From the NCBI GenBank assembly GCA_022925895.1, contig JAKSYS010000245.1:1-64000 (forward strand): a stretch of DNA of 64,000 bases, in the 5' to 3' direction. The stretch's first letter is position 1. Each line of letters starts with the position of its first letter. The DNA is from Fragilaria crotonensis (taxonomy: Eukaryota > Bacillariophyta > Fragilariophyceae > Fragilariales > Fragilariaceae). The notes below the pieces were generated by a model. The model made no database searches, was not told the origin of the DNA, and saw only the letters and a list, made by a program, of their open reading frames with translations. Shown here piece by piece: positions 22,541 through 33,885 of this stretch. Both the position numbers and the translations under genes were made by a program.

Positions 22541-25500
22541 ATGGCAAAGAAGGCAAAGAAATGCTTTCCAGGCGATCCCCGCTTTTCGGGATGGATATCT
22601 CCAAGTAGCGAGGATATTTCTGCACTACCGCGTAATGCTTGGTTGAGCACGTTGCTGTTGGACTGCATACTGCAGCGATCTGCGCCGCCGGTGGATGTGA
22701 CATCCACTGACACTTTTCATATTGGGAGTCTTGGCACCCGAACTTACATCCAGTCATGTAACGATCTGATCACGTATGTACCCAATGGACCCGACGCGGT
22801 TCAAGTGGGAGGGCAAACCGACGAAAAGTTTCACGCATTCGTGCATCTTTGCAATCTTGTTTCCGATCCCGTCCCGTCAGCAGGCTCCTTATACCGATTG
22901 TCTTGGTACACCACTTTTTTGTGCTTTGCTTGGATTGTTCGTTCTCTAGTCGAGAATTTATTACCAATTTGACAATTTACGATTCCCTGCAACGCCGCAC
23001 TCGTCAAATTAATCCCGACGTCGCAACCATCGTAAAGGAAGTCAACTACTTCGTGCGGTTCTACATTCTTCAAGAGGAGGAACATGAGCACCTTCGACTG
23101 ACGGATGAGGCCTTGCTTAAACGAGTGGAGTATGGAGAATGTCCACGTCAGTTGAACGGATTTGATTGCGGTTTATTTGCAGTTGGCATCGTTTTGCACC
23201 TTGTCGAGGGTAAGGTGATCACGATGGAAACGTTTACTCAACAAGACATCACCGGTTTGCGGGCTAAACTGACGGCCGTGTTTGGGGGAGAGGGCACCGG
23301 ATTAGGGACGACAAGTCAGGTTGTCCGCGCCTGCTTCCCAAAACTGAATGGAAGTAGCATCCTTGATACTTTTGGTGTGGAGGTACTGGACGTGCCTGCC
23401 GCGGAAGTACACCAAGTCAGGTCGGCGGGCGGCAGTTCGATTACGGAGGAGGTGGAAACTGCTGTGAACAAGGAAAACACGATGGATACTGCTGGCCATT
23501 CGGGAAGTGACGAAGACATGGAAACCGCTGTGGAAAAGTGCGCATCACTACTTGCTGCTACTGACGATGATTCGGCGAATGGCAACGAGGATGCGCTTAG
23601 TTATCACACTTGCGAGGACAGCGAGAGCAGTAGTGAGCTTAAGGATGATAATGTTACAGATTTTCGAACAGGAAATGAAGGGAGCAATCTGGCAAAGCCA
23701 GTGCCCGTCAACAAGTCTCCTGACGTATTGTTCTATGACATAATGAGGGACGCGAAGGTGGATTGCTTTGCGACGTTGGAAGAGGTGATGCCATTAATTG
23801 AAACGTATGAGATTCGGTCAGGAAATCACTTGCGGGTGCAACGCTCACTCCGAAATCAATTTAAGCAGTTCCAATGTCGGGAGCATGTCAACTGTCCATT
23901 CCAAATTTTAATATCGAGGCGGCGATCTGACGGCAGGTTTGGCGTGTCGAAGATTAAGGGTTTGCATGGCGACGTGCGACGAGCTCCGCTCGCGGCTGAT
24001 GGGCGGCATTGGAAGAAGCGACATCCGAACCTGCATGGAATTATTGGTCAGGTGGTTCAAACAAAGGAAGGAACACCGACACCGGCAGACGTTCAGAAGA
24101 CGGCTGCGACACGTTCTGGTCTGATTGTGCCGTACATGACTGCGTACCGAGCACTGACCCATGAAACAAGCGCTCAAAAGGCTGCAACGTTGAAAAACTT
24201 CGAGATGATTATCCCTTTTTTGGAAGCGTTGAAGAGCTGTAACCCTGATTCCATTATTGGATGCGAGAGGGATAAGGACATGAGGGTCGTTGAGCTGCAT
24301 GTTTTCCCCGGGATCATGAACCGAGCGCTGAAGTTTGTGCGCCCGGTACTGTCTTTGGATGCCGCCCACCTGAAGAGTGTGTTCAAAGGCACTCTGTACG
24401 TTGCATCAGTTCTGACGGGTAGCAATGATATCTTCCCAATTGGATTCATGATCTCGGCAGGCAATGAGGATGGTGCTTCGTGGCGAAAGATGCTTCGTTA
24501 TCTGAAGAAAGCGTGCCCAATCATTGGAGAGCAGGTGTACGGAAATGTTGACGTGGATGGGGTCGCGAGGCCCCCATTTCTGTTCATTTCTGACCGAGAC
24601 AAGGGTCTGAAACCGGCGTTGAAAGCAGTGTTCCCTGATAAATTTGAGATGAGCTGCGCAAAACACATCGAGGGCAACGTGGCGCAGAAGTTTGGCAAGC
24701 AGTGTTCCAAATATGTATTGGCAATTGCAAAAACATTTTCGACAAGAAATTCTAGTCGCTTATTTGAAGAGGTACGCAGGATTAAGCCGGAAGCTGCAAC
24801 ATACCTGGATGAAATCACAGACAAGGATCGTGTTCTGTGGCGGACCACTCAGTGGTACTCATCTTCTACCGCCGTTGTCATTCCACCAAGGTATGGAATT
24901 GTGACGTCAAACACAAGTGAGGCAGTGAACAATATGTTCTCTGAAGCTAGAGACCTGGGGTGGTTAGAGTGTGTGAACAAACTCATCGACATCATGTCGA
25001 CAAGGATATACGTGTGCAGAAAGAAGTACAGTGAACGTGAGGGGTCCGAAGTGGTGCCTAGAGTTGCGCAGATAATGAAGGTTAGGTGGGATGCAGCTGC
25101 TAGCATGACGGTTGTCGAGTTGGAAAGTGGATGCGGTGACTTTAAGGTCGTAGAACCATCATCACTTGCGGAGGATGACCTTGCTGAGAATACAGTACGA
25201 TCGTCAGCAGGATACCTGGACCAAAACCGCATCAACATAGTAAAGCCAGACCTTCAATGGTGCAGCTGCGGTGTCTGGCAAGACTTCTTGTACCCCTGTC
25301 GACATGCGTGTGCAGTCTTCAGGAAATGGAAAGAAAAAGACTTCACCTATGTCATCGGCAATTTGGTGCATCCCTACTACAGTTTCGAGTTTGTACAAAA
25401 CACGTTCAGGAGCAACGTCTTCCCCGTCTGCTTGGAAACACTCGAATATGATGGCGTGACGAAGGAACCAGCATTGCCAAAGCGACAGGCGGGACGCCCG

Positions 25501-25665
25501 AAGACAAAACGAATTCGCAGACGAAGTAAATTTGTCGAATTGAAGCAGTCGCCTGTAACATGTTCCATCTGTGGGAAAAGGGGTCACAACCGACGAAGTT
25601 GTGTTCCGTCTGTGCAGAAAGGTGCCAAGTCCAACGAAATTGCCCCAGTCTCTAATAGTGTCTAA
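22541..25665 (+). CDS. Ulp1-like C48 cysteine protease fused to MULE transposase
   Basis: Exon 1 starts at 22541. A short intron (tentatively 22828-22883) leads into a frame open to 25665, giving about 1,020 residues. The N-terminal part has the Ulp1/SENP triad: His in PIVLVHHFFVL (about 22909), Asp in LTIYDSL, and Gln/Cys in QLNGFDCGLF (Cys codon about 23167). An acidic Ser/Glu linker follows. The MULE part has an MuDR-like N-terminal DNA-binding region (FKQFQCREHVNCPFQILISR) and the catalytic DDE: Asp in LSLDAAH (24358), Asp in FISDRDKG (24592), Glu in SNTSEAVNN. A SWIM zinc finger (CSC...PCRH) and a C-terminal CCHC knuckle (CSICGKRGHNRRSC) complete it. All key residues are present with no stop, so the enzyme is probably active. 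The stop codon lies inside the right TIR. Confidence 0.85.
22828..22883 (+). other. Probable intron in the Ulp1-MULE gene
   Basis: Donor GTTTCACG and acceptor GTCAGCAG give 56 nt. This join yields DEK-LLIPIVLVHH, close to the Ulp1 pattern before the catalytic His. A simple frameshift is the alternative. Confidence 0.4.
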
Positions 25666-26255
25666 AAGATAATAGGTAATGACAATTTTAGTGTGCGTAA
25701 CAACTATATGCGTCATGTTGCATTCGATGAGGGTGACGACAAGGGGCTGGATTTAGGTTCATGTACTTCTCAGATGAACATTATGGTACTGTATACCAAA
25801 GGTGCGACTACTGTATCAGGTTCAGTTGATTCAAATGCATCGCCCACAATGGTCAATTTGAATTTGAACGTTCAACACAGAAGAAGCACAACGCAAATAA
25901 TGACCACACTACAAGAGTGATAACAACTACCACATTAGCGCAATCAAACTGAGAGGTACAAGAGATTGAAACAAAATGACAGAGAAAGAGGTTGTGGTGC
26001 AAGGTTGGCCATTCTTCATTTATGACATTGGCTACAATACGGTGTACCATGTTATCTGTGGAGAGAAGATGTGGCTGGCGACAAAATGTGTTACTATATC
26101 ACGTTTGCGTGATATAGTAATATATGAACAAATGTATGCGTGATATTGTAAACGTCAAAAGCAAATCGGTGATATAGTAAGATGTAAAGTTGTATATAGA
26201 GGGTCATTGTACTATATTGAAAAGTGGCTGAAAAATACGTGATTTTGTAATTTCC
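25648..26255 (-). repeat. Right terminal inverted repeat of the Mutator-like element
   Basis: Inverted copy of 19198-19800 with a few substitutions in the inner part. It includes the last codons of the transposase and a second copy of the small hydrophobic frame (26050-25853, minus). Confidence 0.9.
25853..26050 (-). CDS. Small hydrophobic frame inside the right TIR
   Basis: Second copy of the 65-residue frame of the left TIR, facing inward. It differs at a few residues (FLCHFVSISC against FLRRFVSITC) yet remains open at the same length. Confidence 0.25.
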   Translation of the reverse strand: MVHRIVANVINEEWPTLHHNLFLCHFVSISCTSQFDCANVVVVITLVVWSLFALCFFCVERSNSN

Positions 26256-26458
26256 ATTTACATTATAAGGGCGGTAAACGAGATTTTCGTCAAACCAAAC
26301 CGGGGTCAGTTCTGACACGAAAAATGGTCCTCGATTAGGAGGGCCTGAGAAAGTTATCACCAGCGATAGTCGGACAATTCCACAACTTCCAACACACGGA
26401 AACCCGCACAGATTTACGACCGGTTCCTTGGCACATCCGTTTCAGCTCCTGTTTTACC

Positions 26459-27374
26459 ATGCCCCCGAGTATCCACCTGACACAGCTATCACCTGCACCT
26501 GCGAAAGAGGCTAGGAGGAAAGCGTCGACGACAAGTCGAGGAAAAGATCGAGAGAAGCAGCGAGAGCATCACGAAACAACAGCTCCGTCGCCTCCAAATC
26601 CCACGCCGCTCGCCGCGACGGATGGTGCCATCTTCCCCATTACCAACTCATCTTCTTTGTACGGCGGCGCTGGTATGTATGGTGGGGGTATGTACGGAGG
26701 TGGATTGTATGGTGGAGGTATGTACGGTGTTTCACCATTTGGAGGAGGAATGCCCCCACCTGGTCCCTTGTCTGGTCTGAATCAGTTTCTATTTGGGGTA
26801 CAGAACGTGGTGTTTTCGTTAGGACAAGCAGTGCAGGTAAGTTAAGCATAGTTCCTCAAGGAGAGAGACTTTGACGCTAACGTCATCCTTCATTCAGATT
26901 ATCGGGATGAATACGCAGGCAATACAGCATCTCCGGAGACAGCCTCGGCTATGTTGGACCACGCTCTGAAAACGTATACTGAGATGCGAAGGCTGGATGC
27001 GAGTAGAAACGAATCAGAATCTGAAGACAAAAAAGAAAAGACGAAGATTGCGAGCTTTGAGGTGGATGATAGTCACGGTTGTCACCTATGCGGGATTCCG
27101 AGTAGTGAAATTAGCCTTGCAAAGGCGTAGACCGAAATCGACCCAATTCAATGGGATGGTTCGCACTATGGCACTCCCCCATCCTTGTCCTATGGAGGCC
27201 TCCATGCGCAGTCGAGCTGGGACATATGATTGCCAAGTGCTGCTCCTACTGGTAGTGGTTACGATACATAGGAAGCAAAGTTACAGCGTTTTCGAAGCCG
27301 TAAAAAGAACGCAAATTCCTGTACCCTTCGGCGTTTCGAAGACTTCCATAGTCCTTAATTCGCCTTTTCGTTAG
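26459..27374 (+). CDS. PEX13: Peroxin-13 homologue (peroxisomal import docking protein), frame broken
   Basis: Exon 1 (26459-26836) ends in a Gly/Tyr-rich stretch (MYGGGMYGGGLYGGGMYG) and the start of the conserved core (LNQFLFGVQNVVFSLGQAVQ). It joins IIGMNTQAIQHL at 26898 through a 61-nt intron. The plant-type PEX13 pattern continues (TASAMLDHALKTYTEMRRL) and reaches a hydrophobic segment (RALRWMIVTVVTYAGFRVVK). PEX13 sits in the peroxisome membrane and docks the PEX5 receptor with PEX14. Two frame corrections are needed: one base missing near 26930 and one extra A in an AAAAAA run near 27027. No SH3 domain was recognised, as in plant PEX13. The C-terminal end is unresolved; 27374 is the end of the frame holding the last hydrophobic helix. 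Confidence 0.65.
26837..26897 (+). other. Intron of PEX13
   Basis: Donor GTAAGT at 26837, acceptor CATTCAG ending 26897. Phase 0; the conserved helix continues as GQAVQ-IIGMNTQA. Confidence 0.75.
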
Positions 27375-27392
27375 AGGAAGGACTCGTTCGCT

Positions 27393-27874
27393 TCAATGAC
27401 AGGGACAATGAGAGCCTCTCTTTGCCGCCTTCAGTTTCGTTGCCTTCGAGAGAGCATTAGAGTCGTAGCGTCGAAGAACGTCGGCAACACCGCCGTTCTG
27501 CTTGATGAGCTTGGAAATGAGTTCCAAAACTCCCGGACGAAAGCGCTCTATACCTCCTTGAACATCATCACCTGTCATGAAGGTATCTTGTCAGCAGGAG
27601 AAGACGAGCATTTTCTAGCAAAGTGCGAAGCCATCTTCATGACTTACTGGAAACTCGAAGTGGCCCGTGACCGTTCTTGCCCTTGGAAGCTTCCGCCGTA
27701 ATCAATTTGAAGAATTCTGGAGTGAACTCAATGTTCTCGCTAACAAACTCCCTCAGCTCGGCGTAAGAATGAGGCCAACGAGGGAGGCAAACTCGTTTTG
27801 GATTTCACCCATTCCTCACCAGTTGAGTATTCTGGTAGTTCGCGCTTGCTTTCGCCCGCTGCCTTCCATGTCAT
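27393..27874 (-). CDS. Small soluble protein, unknown
   Basis: Exons 27874-27648 and 27571-27393 join through a 76-nt intron (donor GTAAGT, acceptor ATGACAG). One extra T near 27790 must be dropped; the product is then about 134 residues, starting MTWKAAGESKRELPEYSTGE and ending in a basic helix (SKATKLKAAKRG). It contains PHSYAELREFVSENIEFTPE and a C-terminal LELISKLIKQNGGVADVL. It starts 19 bases after the ubiquitin-protease stop, on the same strand, and converges on PEX13. I do not recognise the family. Confidence 0.4.
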
Positions 27875-27892
27875 GCGGCGTGACTGAGTTGG

Positions 27893-29239
27893 CTACGGTG
27901 AATGTCGAGGAAGTAGCAACGGAGCCGCAGTCGCCGACAATGCCGGGGCTTCCATGGTAGACGACGTTGCAAACGTCGCCACCTCGGCCTGTTTGGCACG
28001 AAGGTCCTGTGCCACGGGGTGATCTACCACACGGTAAAAGAGCATGTAGGCTTCAGCGTTCAAGACTTCTTGCGAAGTGGCACGCGACACGCGAGCATCA
28101 TCCATTTTCCACCATTCGTTCTTGCTAATGTTCCTCACGTAGGCGACGTAGTGGCCAGAATGCGAGTTTTTGCCCGAATGCACGACGACAGCAAAGAGGC
28201 GACAGAACATGTTCTTAACCTTCCCCGACAGCTGCTCTGTCAGGAACGGTTTAAGATCAAAGATCTCGAGGAATTTGATGTGTCCTTCAATTTTGGCAGA
28301 CCCCGAGGCACCTAGTAGTTGCGACACTTCGCGACCTCGACGAGCCGGAGGGGGTAGAGGCTTGCCGTCGGATCCGTAGCGGAATCGTTTGAGGTGAAGA
28401 GTCAGGATAGGGGGTATCGAGGCCAAGCGGGACTGTTTAGTCGCCCGACCCATCTTGCCGCATCGGTCGCACTTGTATTCTGCAAGCGGTTCCACCTTGG
28501 TGAATCGTTGGAAGGCGGAGCTCAGGTCAGAAAGGGCTGACCCAGACGTATGCGTCACTTCCAAGCCAATATCTTCGATGGGATCGATGGTTGAATTCAT
28601 CGCATGGCAGGAATCGCAACAGACGTTGGACTCGACTGTTCCTCGGAACAATTTAAAGGGATAGAGCTTCTCGTTCTCCGGATTGTCATGAACTGACCCA
28701 TGCCCAGTTGCCTTCGAGGCCAACGCCGACGATTTTTGCATGGCCTCGATGAGGATTCGGAGAAACTCATGCGAGTCTTCTTGGACGCCAAGTTTGAACC
28801 ATGGTGGAGCCACTTGTTCAACGAAGCCATTGACAAAGACCTCCGGGGCGACGGGGTCACCGGATCTCGATCTCGCATGGACCTCAGTAATGTGATCTTC
28901 GAACTCACAAAGGGTGCAAAACTCCATATCCACCGAATCATCCGAGTCTGTGCATGGACTCTTTTTACCAGACCGCCTTGACTTTCGTGTTGATCGCTTT
29001 CTGGAGGGCCCTTCGCAGGACGGACCAGGCGAGGTTCTTCGCCGTTCTTCGTTCCCTCGAGCGATGGGACATGTGAGTTGATGAGGTTCATAATCGATTG
29101 CAAGACAAAGTTCCGGGGCATGAGCCAGCGCCTGAAGGACGGCATTCATGTAACAAGTGTTTCCAAGGTTGGCAACGCCAGAGGCGACCCGCGCTGTTGG
29201 GATGGCGGCAATTCTGGCATGTCGACCCGTAACCGAACG
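27893..29239 (-). CDS. Ubiquitin-specific protease (UBP/USP, C19), first exon not located
   Basis: The catalytic core is complete. The Cys box is NLGNTCYMNAVLQ (Cys codon 29155); QEDSHEFLRILIEAM is the QDE box; the His box is HSGHYVAYVR with WWKMDDARV after it. A zinc-binding pair (CCDSC, and CDRCGK) lies between. These enzymes remove ubiquitin from proteins. A Lys/Arg/Ser-rich insert near the N-terminus (RKRSTRKSRRSGKK) may direct it to the nucleus, as in the USP36/UBP16 groups. Upstream of 29240 the frame meets a stop, right where an acceptor-like TTTGACAG lies, so at least one 5' exon is missing. A frame at 29408-29088 with CPHC and CQNC pairs could belong to it after a one-base shift. Confidence 0.82.
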   Translation of the reverse strand, partial: RSVTGRHARIAAIPTARVASGVANLGNTCYMNAVLQALAHAPELCLAIDYEPHQLTCPIARGNEERRRTSPGPSCEGPSRKRSTRKSRRSGKKSPCTDSDDSVDMEFCTLCEFEDHITEVHARSRSGDPVAPEVFVNGFVEQVAPPWFKLGVQEDSHEFLRILIEAMQKSSALASKATGHGSVHDNPENEKLYPFKLFRGTVESNVCCDSCHAMNSTIDPIEDIGLEVTHTSGSALSDLSSAFQRFTKVEPLAEYKCDRCGKMGRATKQSRLASIPPILTLHLKRFRYGSDGKPLPPPARRGREVSQLLGASGSAKIEGHIKFLEIFDLKPFLTEQLSGKVKNMFCRLFAVVVHSGKNSHSGHYVAYVRNISKNEWWKMDDARVSRATSQEVLNAEAYMLFYRVVDHPVAQDLRAKQAEVATFATSSTMEAPALSATAAPLLLPRHSP

Positions 29240-29408
29240 CTGTCAAATGATGTACCAACAACGACACCGATTTTTGTAAGAGGAAAGGTCCACAATGTGG
29301 ACAGATGGTCCCAAAGGACCGCTTTACGGTCGTCGTGATGTTTTCACTTGCTGTGATTGATTGTAATTCGCTACGTCGCAACCAACCAGGAGAGAAGGAA
29401 ACAAACAA

Positions 29409-32400
29409 ACCAACTTTCGACTCGCAACGTGCGACTCGCGTCTCGCGAACAGTCCTCCGTTCTCACGGTTGCCCTTCGTCTTCCACCTGTGACGACAGCG
29501 CTGCGAGCTTCAGAGCTTCGAGCCGTGGCCAGTGAGTGGTCTGTGCATACAGAAAACAGAACTCCAATCTCTCTATTCATCATTTCATCCCCTCGTAGTC
29601 GGCGTACCAGATACTTGTACTGACTATGTACGAGTAGAGTACAAGTACTAGTACCAGGGACAGTCTTAAAAATGCGAAATTTAAGAAAGCGTGACAGAAA
29701 GTCCATTATCTGCATACGACCTCCAAGGCGGCGGTTCGAGTGCACACGGTTGAAGAAATTTCCACGAAGAGAATTTGACTAATCGCACGTGTAGCTTCTG
29801 ATATTAATTCTACGGTGCAACGTTCACTGTGTTGGAGCATCGTCCGAGTCATAAATTGGTAGAAAGTGCAAGCTTCCATTGCGCAACTCCTCAAGTGACA
29901 ATGACATCTGTAACACCGCCATTTGCTGATGTACTGTGCGGCCACATGAAGCAAATTGTTCATGAGTTCTAGCCTGTTGGGCATGCTGAGTTTGAACAAA
30001 TTGAAAAGGAGAAATGCACAAATTCAACTTTCCGCGCGAAAGCACGAGCAAACCCAAGATTCCAAGCTGTTGGAGGAGTTTAATCCACTTTTGGTGGGAA
30101 ATTGTCTAAGTTTCAAGGAGGAATTTGAAATTAATAATGATGAGAGCTACAGAAAAGCAGCAAGAGCACGAACATGGCCAAGAGAGAAGTGGAGATGTTG
30201 GCTGCATGCTGGGATATGACGGCCCTTACAAGTAAGCGGACGTGTCACGAGCTGAAACAAAATCAGCAGGCAAACGATTCAATGCTCACAAGAACGTCAA
30301 GAATGAAGCACTTGCTGATGGTTCATTACATGGATAGAATAAGGAATAGCAAGCCAAAGAGCTTGGAGTGGTTTGAAGTTTGGGATTCGAAACGAGCATC
30401 TTCAGCATCGGCTGTGCCAACAGTACCGACAACTTTTTCGATTTCTGGCAGGGCGGTCATCTGTCGGTGTGTCTGGTTCTGATACACAACAATGAACTTG
30501 CAAAGGAAAACATGGAAAGAGTACGACAAAGGCAACTCATGAGCTATCAGTTACGTGGCAAAAGCGTGCGGTGTCAGTAAAAATCATTCAACAATTAAAA
30601 CGCACGAAAACGAAGTCGGCAATGAGAGGAATTGAAATCACGCGGAACAAAATGTCATTGACAGTCAAGAAGTGGCACAGGTATGCCTTTCTGCAGTAAG
30701 AAACCTCTTTGTTGCTTATCACATTGAGGAGCGGAGGAACTACGAGAAGGTATTTGAATGTGACATGCAGCCTCGAGCAGTGCTGTTTTGCAACTTCAAT
30801 GAGGAAGCAAAAGCCGAGTGGATGTAACAAAACCTGAAGGCACTGCATACAGAAATCTGGTAAGCATCTTTGGAAGTATTGTCGAATTTAGGGAACTGGT
30901 GTATTGTATTGCTGCGACGTCAAGCGAGAGCTGTGATGAGAACTTTCCTTCAAGAGCAGGAGTCTCATTTGAGCACGTTCGAGCTGACTTCCTATGTACT
31001 CGAGTACTCCCCAACATGGTGTAGCAAAGAAGACTGTTGTAACAAGGTAACACAGTAGAAGTAGCACCAAGTACTTACAAGTGCAATAGTAATAATCTTC
31101 TTGATGATGCCAGGCAGCAGGCAGTGATCGAGAGTATGGATATGTTTATAGTTTTACTGTACGAGGGTTTTTGATTGGAGCGATACGTTTCGCAATCTCT
31201 ACGTGCAACTGTACTAGGAGGTACGTAGAAAGAAGAAAGCAACAAGTCATGAAGAAAAATCACAGTAAAAATACGTGAAAGCCGTGTGCACTCGAACCGC
31301 CGCATTGGAGCTAGTTGAGCTGTCTACACATAGGACCATAGCCACATAGCCACAGTCCACCCACTCCACAGAAAGGCGGCCGAAGCACTGTATTCCGTGT
31401 GCGAATGTAAAACCCTGTACAAAGTACAGTACAGTAGCAGGGCGAAATGAGCACTATTCATATATACTAGTATTCACCATACACTTATACGAGTACAGGT
31501 ACTCGTACGAGCACGCAATAGATGCGGGTTCAGTTCCTATGATGTACGAGTACTGAGTATGTCATACGCGGAACTCTGACACTCTGAGGAACGAGCGATA
31601 CCACGAAGTGCGCCGAATCGGGTTGCTTGTGGTTCGAGACCCAAGACGTCGGACAGACTAATACAACATCAACAAGAACATAACAAAAGATCTCACCAGA
31701 TACGGGGTCTGAAGCAGCCATAGTGACCGAGGTCAGCATGCGAATGTCAGGATTTCCATCATAATCACAGTGACGATGCTAAGGTTTAAGTAACAATTTC
31801 AACATAACATTCCTCCTGTCCGTGTCCACAAGAATGCAAGAATGGTCATGATGGCTAGTAAAGGAATGTCAATGGAGTGAGAAGTGTGAGCAAACAATCT
31901 GTTGCTATGCAGTGGATCTGAAGCTGTTTGCAAGCTGACGAGACAACAGGAAACATATAGGAATGGGTGGCTAAAGTACAACTGTTATTTCTGGTTCTTT
32001 GACCTTTCATTCACTCCGCAATCATCAGTTCTGGGACTGACAAACAATTAAGGATGATCCAAGCAGAACAATTTGATTTGGGATCACACTTTGCAGCACC
32101 AGTGCCATTCCTGTTTGGTGATCCAGGAATATTGGGCAATTATGGCCCTGCTGAAACCTCTGACAGGAGCAGCTTTTCATACATAATGTACTACTGCTGC
32201 GCAGCATACAAAGTTGCACGGGGGCATTAATCATTAGAAACCCTTTTTCTAGTATAAGAATGTAACCAACCAGCAGAGCTGATAAAACCGTCTGCTGCGT
32301 TTCTTGGTATCTTGTACCCCCCCCCCCCAAGGTTCATAAAAATGTCCAGCACCTTGAGAAAAATTGGATGACGGACATACCAAAATGAAGTTGCACCAAT

Positions 32401-33885
32401 ATTGAATGCACTGTTAAAAGGACTCCAACAGACTTATTTCCCTGACACAAATTTCATTTGACAACTTAGGCATCAGTGCCTGGCCTCCTTAATTCACAAG
32501 TTGAGAGAAACTCCAGCTTTATCCCAAATTGATAGTTGATGACAAACCTGACTTTAAGAAGAAAGTTGCTTGTGGTCACACTAACAATCAACCATCCCAA
32601 GTTTGAAGATAGAAACTGAAACAAGATATAAGCAACCCAGCCACTCCTGGCAGAAAATCAAGGATCTTGTCACAGTAATGGCTTCAATTCTTTAAACCTT
32701 GGAGGAAGAATCATTCCGGTGGTCTTAATAGGTTCGTTTACGACGTTTCATGGTTTTTTTTCCTTGCTATTCACCCTGAAAGCTTGCATCCGGAGTACAG
32801 CATCATGCCGAGGGAAGAAACCACGTGCAAATGATTGCACCATCTGACAATTCTTGGCTTCGAACATGAATATATTTCACACCGTGTATGACATAGCTGC
32901 CAACACACGGTCCGTATAGGTCAGCGGCATGATTGCTGAAAAATTCGTGGAAGAGTTTGGAGGCACTTCAGGAGGAGCACCATTGTCTACAGGAGAAGAC
33001 TAGGCTACCAATATGGTAGCTCATCCTAAGCTGCAATCGGATGGGTTCTGCTCAGCGCCACGCTACGAGGCGCAACTCTAGCTGGGATGACACATTGGAT
33101 TTCAAATACAAGCCATGCATTGTCTGGTGATGGCCGTTCTTAGACATTCTTTTGTTACTACAAGTTAAAGCTTAAAGTTCCTATTTGTTAAGTTTTACCT
33201 ACATACTTTGCAACAACCTTGTTGTTACTTTCATCTCCAGCACGAATTGAGAAGCAAAGTGAGTGCATCAATGCTAAAAGATCTGGTATGCTCATTCCAT
33301 GAACTTACCTTGCTTGAGTTGCTTTGTTGTCTATAATAGATATATAGCAGACATTATGGTTGTGATGTGAATGACTTTGTTGTGCAGGGCTACCAGAGCT
33401 CACCAACACGGCCACAACCTGAATCAAGTGGCTGTCAAAGATAGTGACTTGATGAACACAATGGGGTGGAAGGAGGCTCACACCACATTGGTCAATTCCA
33501 TCGGTTATCGAGAATGCTGCAACTCCTATGCTTCAGCGGTTACATCTGAAAGCACGGAGTGTGAACATGTATGATCGCAAATACTGCTGATACTGATGAC
33601 ACACATGACGCAGTTCATAGTTCATAGCGTACGGCATATTATTTGCACTCTTGCTTCTCAGTCTTGGTACAATGTCGATGCCACCAACACCTGCGTACTT
33701 TGCATGAGTGCTGTCTCGCTCTTCGTACGGTACTGCCGAGTGCTCGATACATACCACATTTCGAGTACTCCGAATACTGGAGAACAAGCCGTGTACGTAC
33801 TAGATGTTTGATTACTCTAATGAAGTTCAGGTTATTCCACTGTACACCAGTTCTGGATCATTCCGAGCTCCAAGTGGCATTGTCA
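29409..33885. other. Long gene-poor region
   Basis: About 4.5 kb with only short, unrelated open frames on both strands and no motif I can name. Parts of 29950-30800 have coding-like A-rich codon runs on the plus strand broken by stops (for example a helix-like KHLLMVHYMDRIRNSKPKSL at about 30300), which may be a decayed element. GTAC/ACTCG palindromes occur at 29610-29660 and 31410-31560. A run of nine or more C lies at about 32320. No terminal repeats or RNA genes were seen. Confidence 0.5.

Larger units (their letters stand above)
19198..26255. mobile_element. Mutator-like element with 0.6-kb TIRs, Ulp1-fused transposase and an accessory gene
   Basis: The element is bounded by long terminal inverted repeats (19198-19800 and 25648-26255), both beginning GGAAATTACAAAATCACG from the outside. 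The outer ~190 bases are identical by eye. Between them are two divergent genes: an accessory protein (minus, 21874-19800) and a Ulp1-like protease fused to a MULE transposase (plus, 22541-25665). Both reading frames end just at or inside the TIR edges. I could not find a clean 9-bp target duplication, so the exact ends may be off by a base or two. TIR identity and the open transposase frame suggest a young, possibly autonomous copy. Confidence 0.88.

Noticed and set aside
29950-30850. Coding-like stretch in the gene-poor region
   Set aside because: Broken by stops in every frame, no recognisable domain and no terminal repeats; not listed as a gene.
31600-31660. GGTTCGAGACC, similar to a tRNA T-arm
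   Set aside because: No matching acceptor, anticodon or D-arm at the right distance.
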